Positions 1 to 5,548 of a DNA stretch of 5,548 bases are shown one piece after another. Positions within the stretch are counted from its first letter, which is position 1; each line of letters begins with the position of its first letter. Origin of the DNA: Bacteroidota bacterium (GTDB taxonomy: Bacteria; Bacteroidota; Bacteroidia; Chitinophagales; Chitinophagaceae); contig JANYAL010000127.1 in assembly GCA_025361325.1 (NCBI GenBank), positions 1 through 5,548 on the forward strand. Direction: 5' to 3'. The position numbers were made by a program, and so were the translations under genes. The notes under the pieces are model-generated. The model was not told the origin of the DNA, made no database searches, and saw nothing but the letters and a program-made list of their open reading frames with translations.

Positions 1-87
1 TAGAACACACCCTGAACCCTTTTAGACCATTCCCTGAAAAAAGAAAGATCCGGAAAATTATTTAATGATTATTAATGTGTTGTGCAG

Positions 88-114
88 ATAAACTGAACTA
101 AAAATTCAGGTTAT
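88..114. promoter_or_regulatory. Imperfect dyad, possible operator
   Basis: An inverted repeat has arms ATAA-CTGAA and TTCAG-TTAT. Nine of ten pairs match, with one mismatch between the 4-bp and 5-bp parts and a 7-nt centre. It lies in AT-rich DNA and shares its CTGAA core with the two CCCTGAA copies at 10-16 and 32-38. Neither strand has a T-run after the stem, so it does not look like a terminator. A regulator-binding site for a gene beyond the left edge is possible. This is inference from symmetry only. Confidence 0.2.
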
Positions 115-202
115 ACCAGTACTGTCATCGCAATTGGTTGAAGACCAGACGGCCATCACGGATTGTTGCAGTTGGCTTACGGGTTATTTGAGGGAGCACA
201 TT

Positions 203-222
203 GGCTGGCTGAAAGCCAGGCC
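203..222. other. Short GC-rich hairpin
   Basis: CTGGCT (205-210) pairs with AGCCAG (214-219) around a GAA triloop. Two more G-C pairs (203-204 with 221-222) form if G220 is bulged. No T-run follows on either strand, so it is not a typical intrinsic terminator. It may be part of a decayed element or simply chance. No function is assigned. Confidence 0.25.
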
Positions 223-452
223 TTGCGAAGTTGCTGCCAGGGTCTTTGTGAGTTTACCAGTTAAATCTTTTGTACTAATAATTTTTATTGTAACAGGGTA
301 CAAAGCAAATATCAATAAGCATACTGCAAGGCGTTATAAAAAACCTGACATACAATAATTAACCGGACAATGGCACGCTGAGGTCCTTTACCAATCGTTA
401 TCGTGATCAGTAAGGGGCATGGGTTTGTATCGGCCCATCTGCAATCTACCCA

Positions 453-3400
453 TCAATTCCGCTTCTCATACCCTGGTTGCTGGGGTGCATGGTATCCTTT
501 ATTCTTCAGTTCAGCCTTGATCTCCACAATGGCTCTTTCCAATTGCGGATCCATACCCCTTGCCATAGAACCCAGGTCTTCCGGTACGGCAATATCCGGG
601 TCAACGCCATGTCCTTCTTTGAACCAGGTGCCATCCGGATTATACATCCGGAAAGTGGGAGCGGTTATAGTTCCTCCATCAATCAGGTTGGGCATACCAC
701 TGATGCCTATTAGTCCGCCCCATGTTCTTGCACCAATCAGGGGACCCAATCCTTTCTTACGGAAATAATCGGGAAAGGCATCACCGCCCGAACCGCTCCA
801 TCCGTTAATGAGCATCACTTTGGGTCCGAAATGGGCATAGGGTGGCCAGGGCCAGGTTGCACCATCACGGGTGGCAAAATAGGCAAGCGGTGTACGGTTG
901 AGTACTTCAATGAAACGGTCGGGGATCTGCCCGCCGCTGTTGAAGCGCTCATCGATTACCAGTGCCTTCTTGTTCCATTGTGCATTGAACTGGCGGATCA
1001 GTTCCTCCTGCCCGTCCTGACCCGTACTCGGCACATATACATAACCGGCTTCCCCGTTGGTAGCTTCGTCCACGCGTTTACGGTTAGCTTCCACCCAGGC
1101 CAGGTAACGAAGGGTATATTCATTGTCCATGGTTTCCACCAGGGCAGTTTTCGCACCAGTGAAAGAAGGGGTGGAGTTATAGGTAAGTTCAACAGTCTTT
1201 TTGGCAAGTCCCTGGAAATACGCATAGGGTTCCGCAGCCGTGGATACCGGTGATCCGTTCACAGCCAGAATATAACTGCCTTCTTTTATATCAATACCCG
1301 GCATATCGAGTGGGGAGCGTGTGGCCACATCCCAGGTTGCACCGCGGATGATCTTTTTTACCCTGTAGTAATTGCCGGATGCATCCCAGTCAATACCCAG
1401 GTATCCTACATTCTTGCTCCTGGTATTCTCCACATCGCCGCCCCCGTGATAAGTATGGGAGGCATTGAGCTCACCTATCATTTCACCGATAATAAAATCC
1501 ACCTCCTCCCTCGTAACCGCTCCTTCCAGCATCTTCGAATATCTTTCCCTAACCGTATTCCAGTTCACCCCGTGCATGCCGGGATCGTAGAAATAATCAC
1601 GCTCCATGCGCCAGGCATCGTTGAAGACTTGTTTCCATTCGGCCATGGGATCAATGGTCATTTCCATTTCATTTAAGCGCAGGGGTTTTTCGAATTTCTG
1701 TCCCTCTCCTGTACCGGTTACGGCAAAGGAAGTACCCCGGCTCACCAGTATCTTTTGCGCATTCGCGCTCAGGGTATAATCGTCCACGTTGTCCAGTATG
1801 GTCTTTTCTTCGCGTTTGTCAAGGTCAAAATACCGGAGTGATGCCTTGTCCTCGGGTGAACTGCCGGATAAGGGGAATTTCTGGTAGATGATCTTTCCTT
1901 TAGCTGCCGATATATTCCGGTAGTTACCGGGAGCTGGTGGCAGGATCACCATTCTTTCCTGGATACCATCAAAGTCAATATCAACAGCGGCAACCGTGGA
2001 TTTTTTTGCCACACTATCCTTTTTTTTCTCTTCTTTTTTCTCGTCATTCCTTACTTCATCCGCTTTTAGTGTGACCGTATCATTTTTTGGTGCCAGTACG
2101 GAAGCTGTACTTTTCTTCAAGGTAATTGCTGCCAGCTGGGTGGAATTGGCATAGATGAATGAGTTGTCAATATCGCTGTAGTACGGAGAAAAAGACTGGT
2201 TGGTGGTCAGGAAAAGGTATTTTCCCTCCATATCGAAACAAGGATTACTGCAATTGAAATACCCATCGGTAACCTGTTGTAGTTTTTTATTCTGTGTATC
2301 ATAGATATAAACGGCATTGTGATAGTTGTCCAGGTCGCGGTTATAGGTGAACCAGCGACTGTCGGACGACCAGGATCCGGAGAAACCTTCACAGCCTCCA
2401 TGCATGAAGCGCAGGGCCTGGTCCATTTCGGTGGTTGTACCGGAGGCAGCATCCACCATTTTTATTTTCATGGCCTGATCTATGAAGATGAGTTTTTTAC
2501 TGTCGGGCGACCAGTACAGGTTATAATAAAATCCTTTTCCGTAATTGGTGAGCCTGCGGGGCGCAGCACCGGGTACAACCGATGCAATCCACAATTCATA
2601 TTCGCCGGTTGCATCGCTCCAGTATGCCATGGATCTTCCGTCAGGCGACCAGGCGGGGTAGCGTTCTGCGATCCCTGTGCTGCGGGTGAGGTTCTTGACC
2701 GGACCATTCTCGGCAGGAAGCGAGAAGATATCGCCTCGGGCCTCCAGCAAAACCCGGTTTCCGTCCGGACTAATAGATGTATGCTGTACATACTTTTCTG
2801 CGGTAACCTGTTTGGGCTTCAGGGTTGCTTTGTCGGTTACTACATTTACAGGGATGGACCTGGCCTGTTTGGTAGAGAAGGACCAGAGCCATAATTTGCC
2901 TGCTTCTTCATAAACGATATCCTCCGGACCGGCAGAGGGAAAATGGATATCATAGTCCTTGTAGTTTGTGAGCTGTACATATTTTTTACTGCTTAGGTCA
3001 TAGCTCCAGAGATTCATGCGTTGTTCTGCTCCACGGTCAGATAAGAAATAAATTTCAGTATCGTGCCACATTGGGAATTCGTTACCGGCCGTTTCGGTTG
3101 CAGAGATGTCTTCTGAAGTATTATTCGCAAAATTGAAGAGATGAATGTTGGCTTTCCACCCTCCCCGATATCTTTTCCAGTTGCGGAAAGCCTGGGATAT
3201 GAAGGTCACTGCCATTTGTTTTCCATCGGGTGAGTAGGCACCGAATTCCGCGTAGGCGAAGGGAAGTTTGGTAGCCATACCTCCTGTGGCTGGTATGGTA
3301 TAGAACTGATTGAAACGGTTTCTACCGCTCTCACGTCCGGATGCAAAGAGAACAGATTTTCCATCGGGTGTCCAATCCACCACGCGGTCGGGAAAACCGT

Positions 3401-3713
3401 GCTGGGTTAGTCGCAGGGGCACTCCACCTGCAGCAGGTATCGTATAAACATCAGTATTGCCATCATAATTGGCGCTGAAGGCGATGGTTCTGCCGTCGGG
3501 AGAGAATTTAGGAAAGCTTTCCACGCCCGGCGGGGAGCTCAGTTTTTCAGCAATACCCCCTTCTTTTGGCATGACCCAGATATCGTTGGCATATGAGAAC
3601 ACGATTTGTGATCCGGAAACATCGGGGTAACGGAACAGGCCGGCATCGATCTGTGCATTGACCTGGATATAACTTAATACCGGGAACAGAAAAAGCAGGA
3701 TTCTTTTTTTCAT
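453..3713 (-). CDS. Exported tricorn protease homologue (S41 family, TolB-like propellers plus PDZ)
   Basis: A 1086-aa serine peptidase, close to the roughly 1070-residue length of archaeal tricorn. Residues 1-20 form a signal peptide (MKKR, a hydrophobic core, then VNA before Gln21), so the mature enzyme is probably periplasmic. About 25-300 form the first beta-propeller and about 305-680 the second, with repeated SPDG/TPDG WD40-like (PD40) blades at 71-74, 115-118, 161-164, 315-318 and 356-359. A Lys/Glu-rich insert lies at about 551-571. Then come the C1 domain (about 685-760), a PDZ domain (about 765-848) and the S41 catalytic C2 domain. Expected catalytic residues are His753 with Ser752 (ASHTYH), nucleophile Ser975 (SGSGGD), oxyanion Gly928 (NSGGQ) and Glu1033 (KEGHGVDPD). 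The Ser-to-Glu spacing of 58 equals that of tricorn Ser965-Glu1023. Tricorn's Asp966 is Gly976 here. Such enzymes trim oligopeptides; the substrate here is unknown. The ATG start is fixed by the signal peptide; no Shine-Dalgarno is visible. Confidence 0.95.
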   Translation of the reverse strand: MKKRILLFLFPVLSYIQVNAQIDAGLFRYPDVSGSQIVFSYANDIWVMPKEGGIAEKLSSPPGVESFPKFSPDGRTIAFSANYDGNTDVYTIPAAGGVPLRLTQHGFPDRVVDWTPDGKSVLFASGRESGRNRFNQFYTIPATGGMATKLPFAYAEFGAYSPDGKQMAVTFISQAFRNWKRYRGGWKANIHLFNFANNTSEDISATETAGNEFPMWHDTEIYFLSDRGAEQRMNLWSYDLSSKKYVQLTNYKDYDIHFPSAGPEDIVYEEAGKLWLWSFSTKQARSIPVNVVTDKATLKPKQVTAEKYVQHTSISPDGNRVLLEARGDIFSLPAENGPVKNLTRSTGIAERYPAWSPDGRSMAYWSDATGEYELWIASVVPGAAPRRLTNYGKGFYYNLYWSPDSKKLIFIDQAMKIKMVDAASGTTTEMDQALRFMHGGCEGFSGSWSSDSRWFTYNRDLDNYHNAVYIYDTQNKKLQQVTDGYFNCSNPCFDMEGKYLFLTTNQSFSPYYSDIDNSFIYANSTQLAAITLKKSTASVLAPKNDTVTLKADEVRNDEKKEEKKKDSVAKKSTVAAVDIDFDGIQERMVILPPAPGNYRNISAAKGKIIYQKFPLSGSSPEDKASLRYFDLDKREEKTILDNVDDYTLSANAQKILVSRGTSFAVTGTGEGQKFEKPLRLNEMEMTIDPMAEWKQVFNDAWRMERDYFYDPGMHGVNWNTVRERYSKMLEGAVTREEVDFIIGEMIGELNASHTYHGGGDVENTRSKNVGYLGIDWDASGNYYRVKKIIRGATWDVATRSPLDMPGIDIKEGSYILAVNGSPVSTAAEPYAYFQGLAKKTVELTYNSTPSFTGAKTALVETMDNEYTLRYLAWVEANRKRVDEATNGEAGYVYVPSTGQDGQEELIRQFNAQWNKKALVIDERFNSGGQIPDRFIEVLNRTPLAYFATRDGATWPWPPYAHFGPKVMLINGWSGSGGDAFPDYFRKKGLGPLIGARTWGGLIGISGMPNLIDGGTITAPTFRMYNPDGTWFKEGHGVDPDIAVPEDLGSMARGMDPQLERAIVEIKAELKNKGYHAPQQPGYEKRN
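2001..2027 (-). repeat. Homopolymer A tracts in the tricorn gene (A8 and A7 on the coding strand)
   Basis: On the coding strand an A8 run (2027-2020) followed by G encodes Lys563-Lys565, and an A7 run (2007-2001) lies 12 bases further on. Read in frame, AAA AAA AAG contains the slippery heptamer A AAA AAG. A -1 slip would give one Gly codon and then TAG (2016-2014). A +1 shift would give 23 codons and then TGA. The tracts fall inside the Lys/Glu-rich insert, so simple Lys coding may fully explain them. They are also a likely place for sequencing or replication slippage. Confidence 0.55.
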
Positions 3714-3763
3714 GGCAATAGAATTGTGTTGATGAAGCGTACTGCGTTGTAAGATAGGAAAAA

Positions 3764-3771
3764 CAATTATA
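3764..3771 (-). promoter_or_regulatory. Possible -7 element of the tricorn gene promoter
   Basis: The minus strand reads TATAATTG here, one mismatch from the Bacteroidota -7 consensus TAnnTTTG. It would give a leader of roughly 40-45 nt before the ATG at 3713. No clear TTG -33 element stands 19-21 bp upstream, which weakens the call. A small perfect dyad, GTGA-CTTA-TCAC at 3781-3792, sits about 10 bp upstream between the expected -7 and -33 positions and could be an operator. The assignment rests on consensus matching only. Confidence 0.3.
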
Positions 3772-3866
3772 TCCCCTCCAGTGACTTATCACCTGCTGCA
3801 CAGATCCATGTCCGCGCTCCCTTCAGGTTTAATCTGTGAATCTTTCCAAAAAGAGCGGGCTGGTAC

Positions 3867-3889
3867 CTTGCTCATTAAAAATGAGGAAG
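3867..3889. other. Hairpin in the spacer between TauE/SafE and tricorn genes
   Basis: The arms CTT-CTCATT and AATGAG-AAG pair over nine positions, with one internal G-G mismatch (C-C in the minus-strand RNA) and a 3-nt loop. On the minus strand the loop is TTT. No downstream T-run is present, so a role as intrinsic terminator is not supported. It lies about 13 bp from the nested hairpin at 3903-3933, and the two may be parts of one structured RNA or repeat element. Confidence 0.3.
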
Positions 3890-3902
3890 TGATTCTGCTG
3901 AG

Positions 3903-3933
3903 ATGCTGTACCAATAATTATCGGAATCAGCAT
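3903..3933 (-). other. Nested stem-loop, REP-like or leader/3' UTR structure
   Basis: An outer stem ATGCTG/CAGCAT (3903-3908 with 3928-3933) encloses a near-palindrome CCAATAATTATCGG (3911-3924). In minus-strand RNA the inner stem pairs CCGAU with AUUGG, including one G-U wobble, around an AAUU loop. On the plus strand the same pair is an A-C mismatch, so the structure fits minus-strand transcription better. CGGAAT also occurs twice as a direct repeat (3922-3927 and 3935-3940). It lies downstream of the TauE/SafE stop and upstream of the tricorn promoter region. It could be a dispersed palindromic repeat or an mRNA end; there is no T-tract. Confidence 0.35.
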
Positions 3934-3956
3934 GCGGAATGGTTTTTTATCTGCCC

Positions 3957-4013
3957 GTCTGCCCATTAGCACATCTGCCATTAGCACATCTGTAATCCGC
4001 ACATCTACCACAA
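3957..4013 (-). repeat. 15-bp tandem repeat at the 3' end of the TauE/SafE gene
   Basis: GCACATC (GATGTGC on the minus strand) recurs at 3969-3975, 3984-3990 and 3999-4005, exactly 15 bp apart. The two leftmost units share CCATTAGCACATCTG. The unit nearest the gene has diverged (TAATCCGCACATCTA), and a degenerate partial unit (GTCTGCC) lies to the left. The array begins at the TAG stop codon of the TauE/SafE gene. Because the period is a multiple of three, it gives a repetitive but probably meaningless reading frame (TDVLMADVLM). Similar GATGTGC/GCACATC arrays are, in my recollection, common in Chitinophaga-type spacers; I could not check this. Confidence 0.7.
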
Positions 4014-4799
4014 TTCCCTAACCAGTATATATACCCCCATCACCAGTACAAACCATCCGAATCCTTTCCTCAGTTTTTCGCCGGGGATCTTTTTACCGAT
4101 AGTGCTGCCGGCAAATATGCCGGCGATAGCGATAGCTGTGAGGGTGAGTAACAGTTTCCAGTCCATGTCCACCTGTCCCAGGTCACCGGTAAAACCCAGC
4201 AAGGAATTCATAGCGATGATCATCAGGGAAGTGCCGATGGCTTTCTTCATAGGTAGCCCAACCATCAAGACCAGGGTAGGGATGATCAGAAAACCACCGC
4301 CTGCCCCCAGCAGTCCGGTCACCAGGCCTACACAAATTCCATAGCACAATAATGTAGTGATCGCTCGTATACCTGTAAGTTTGTGCTTTTCCGTTATGGT
4401 AGCGCCCTTTTTCCGGATCATTGACCAGGCGGCCATCAGCATCAGTACGGCAAACAGGACCATAGTGAGCAGGGAAGCAGTTACTGTAAAACTGCCAAGC
4501 GTAACAATCCTTTCCGGTACAGCTGGTATGATGAACTTTCGGGTAAGGAAGACTGTGCTGATTGAGCTAGCGCCGAACAACAGGGCGGTCCTCAGGTCCA
4601 CCCATCCCCTTATGTAATTGTTCACTGCGCCTGCCAGGCTCGTACTGCCTACGATGAAGAGGGAATAGGATGTGGCGAGTTTTGGCTGTATATGGAAGAT
4701 GTATACCAGAACCGGAACAGTAAGTATGGAGCCACCGCCGCCAACCAGGCCCAGTGATATACCGATGAGTGCAGCTGCAATATATCCCAGTATTTCCAT
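4005..4799 (-). CDS. TauE/SafE-family membrane permease (anion exporter-like)
   Basis: A 264-aa polytopic inner-membrane protein of typical length for the TauE/SafE (DUF81) family, whose studied members are linked to export of sulfite, sulfoacetate and similar small anions. The family's internal duplication is clear. A glycine-rich motif GLVGGGGSILTVP at about 17-29 is followed by a Ser/Thr-rich helix (ATSYSLFIVGSTSLAG, 42-57). It recurs as GLLGAGGGFLIIP at about 162-174 with AIGTSLMIIAMNSLLG (187-202). Hydrophobic segments lie near 4-32, 42-58, 70-85, 99-126, 145-180, 188-204, 216-232 and 247-261. A charged loop at about 129-142 separates the halves. The ATG at 4799 directly precedes the first membrane helix; no Shine-Dalgarno is visible, which is common in Bacteroidota. 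The gene begins 48 bp after the RND stop and is probably co-transcribed with it. The substrate cannot be told from sequence. Confidence 0.93.
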   Translation of the reverse strand: MEILGYIAAALIGISLGLVGGGGSILTVPVLVYIFHIQPKLATSYSLFIVGSTSLAGAVNNYIRGWVDLRTALLFGASSISTVFLTRKFIIPAVPERIVTLGSFTVTASLLTMVLFAVLMLMAAWSMIRKKGATITEKHKLTGIRAITTLLCYGICVGLVTGLLGAGGGFLIIPTLVLMVGLPMKKAIGTSLMIIAMNSLLGFTGDLGQVDMDWKLLLTLTAIAIAGIFAGSTIGKKIPGEKLRKGFGWFVLVMGVYILVRELW

Positions 4800-4847
4800 G
4801 ATGATGAATACAAGAGTACGTTAAATTACTGAAAATGGGTGCCGGCT

Positions 4848-5548
4848 TTACGGTTCGGTCAGTTCCATGGGTTCAGGGCGTACATAATTCTTATACATCA
4901 CCCGCAGCAGGCTGGGCAATACGATCAGCAGCAGGGGCAGGGCCATGATGAATCCTCCGATGACGGAGATGGCTAGAGGCTGGTGAAGCTGTGCGCCCGT
5001 ACCGATGCCCAGGGCCAGCGGGGTAAGGGCAATGATGGCGCCCAGTGCGGTCATCAGTTTCGGGCGTAGCCGGGTAGAGATGGAATAGATGATGGATGCA
5101 TCCACCGGATGTTCTTCCAGCGATCTTTTGAACTGCAGGAAGGTGAAGATCGCATTCTCACCGATGACGCCTACGATCATGATGAGCCCGGTATAGCTGC
5201 CTACATTCAAAGGGGTATGGGTAAGGTAGAGGGCCAGGTAACTGCCCGAGATACCCAGTAATGCTATAATGAGTATCAGGAAAGCCACTTTGAATTCCTT
5301 GAAAAGAAAGAGGATTACCCCAAATACGAGCAGGCTGGCGGCAACGAGTATCATCAGCAGTTCTTTGAACGATTGCTGCTGTTCGGCGTAAGCCCCGCCA
5401 TATTCGATATGGTAACCCTGTGGCAGGTTGATCTTATGGGAGATACTGTTCCGGATGTCTCGGATTACGCTGCCCAGGTCGCGGTTATCGAGCCTGGCGG
5501 TAATAACGCCCATGGACTGCAGATTCTGTCTTTCTATTTCGGCATCCC
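4848..5548 (-). CDS. RND-superfamily efflux permease, C-terminal part (5' end outside window)
   Basis: The frame is open to the right edge, giving 232 complete codons, about the last fifth of a typical 1000-1050-residue RND pump. The Met codon at 5513 is internal: the upstream codons (DAEIERQNLQS) continue the family pattern before GVITARLDNRDLGSV. Counting that Met as 1, the end of the periplasmic porter region (LPQGYHIEYGGAYAEQQQSF, 30-49) is followed by five helices matching TM8-TM12: about 50-71, 76-97, 104-126, 154-173 and 179-204. RLRPKLMTAL (148-157) and PLAISVIGG (179-187) are RND hallmarks. TM10 carries Glu119 (IGENAIF) and TM11 starts with Lys152. These match the Glu and Lys of the CusA proton relay (E939, K984), whereas AcrB has Lys940 in TM10. 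This favours a CusA/CzcA-like pump, driven by protons in the inner membrane with MFP and OMF partners expected upstream. Metal or drug specificity remains open. Confidence 0.92.
   Translation of the reverse strand, partial: DAEIERQNLQSMGVITARLDNRDLGSVIRDIRNSISHKINLPQGYHIEYGGAYAEQQQSFKELLMILVAASLLVFGVILFLFKEFKVAFLILIIALLGISGSYLALYLTHTPLNVGSYTGLIMIVGVIGENAIFTFLQFKRSLEEHPVDASIIYSISTRLRPKLMTALGAIIALTPLALGIGTGAQLHQPLAISVIGGFIMALPLLLIVLPSLLRVMYKNYVRPEPMELTEP

Larger units (their letters stand above)
1..452. other. Intergenic region with no supported gene
   Basis: No reading frame here resembles a known protein. The longest plus-strand frame (134-358) starts with TTG, has no visible ribosome binding site, and reads as no recognisable family. 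The left 110 bp are AT-rich and contain repeated CCTGAA motifs and a dyad at 88-114. Positions about 130-245 are more GC-rich and include a compact hairpin at 203-222. Minus-strand transcripts from the tricorn gene would run into this region, but I find no convincing intrinsic terminator. The best candidate next to the stop codon is a 5-bp ATGGG/CCCAT stem (419-423 and 434-438) with a 10-nt loop and no T-run. The T6 run read on the minus strand near 338-343 has no GC-rich stem before it. Confidence 0.7.

Noticed and set aside
134..358. 74-aa plus-strand frame in the left intergenic region
   Set aside because: TTG start, no ribosome binding site, no recognisable domain; its codons run across the 203-222 hairpin.
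389..438. Intrinsic terminator for the tricorn gene
   Set aside because: Only short or mismatched stems (ATGGG/CCCAT; CCCCTTAC with GTAAAGG) and no following T-run on the minus strand.
2319..2894. 191-aa plus-strand frame opposite the tricorn gene
   Set aside because: A shadow of the tricorn coding sequence, whose minus-strand reading shows clear propeller repeats; no independent evidence for an antisense gene.
3781..3969. 62-aa plus-strand frame in the spacer
   Set aside because: Antisense to the structured spacer, weak start, and no protein-like pattern.
3829..4011. 60-aa minus-strand frame with GTG start overlapping the end of the TauE/SafE gene
   Set aside because: Its N-terminus is simply the 15-bp tandem repeat read in frame, the rest covers the two hairpins, it has no ribosome binding site, and it resembles no family.
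3957..4013. CRISPR-like array
   Set aside because: The period is 15 bp with no unique spacers between repeats; it is a short degenerate tandem repeat.
4848..5513. Short complete gene starting at the Met codon at 5513
   Set aside because: The frame continues upstream to the window edge with RND-like sequence, so this Met is internal and the gene is a partial pump, not a 221-aa protein.

Overview
The window looks like a chromosomal segment of a Bacteroidota bacterium, most likely of the Chitinophaga/Sphingobacteria type. The grounds are a secreted tricorn-like S41 protease with a Bacteroidota-style signal peptide, gene starts without Shine-Dalgarno sequences, a possible TAnnTTTG-like promoter element, and short GATGTGC-type tandem repeats in a spacer. 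This placement is inferred from style and protein resemblance, not from a database search.

All three recognised genes lie on the minus strand. From right to left, which is the direction of transcription, they are: (1) the C-terminal 232 complete codons of an RND-superfamily efflux permease whose 5' part lies beyond position 5548; (2) after only 48 bp, a complete TauE/SafE-family membrane permease of 264 aa; (3) after a 291-bp spacer rich in repeats and hairpins, a complete 1086-aa tricorn protease homologue. Positions 1-452 carry no gene I can support. They hold an AT-rich stretch with several CCTGAA motifs and dyads, and a more GC-rich stretch containing a small hairpin and a weak coding-like fragment.

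The RND permease and TauE/SafE protein are close enough to share a transcript and both are inner-membrane transporters, so an export or detoxification role is plausible but their substrates are not shown. The tricorn homologue is separated by the spacer, has a possible promoter of its own, and probably acts independently as a periplasmic peptidase. I see no defence system, CRISPR array, RNA gene or intact mobile element. The window is mostly ordinary. The most interesting details are a dnaX-like slippery A8G tract in the tricorn gene with a stop codon immediately in the -1 frame, a Gly in place of the Asp that follows the catalytic Ser in archaeal tricorn, and the structured spacer between 3781 and 4013.
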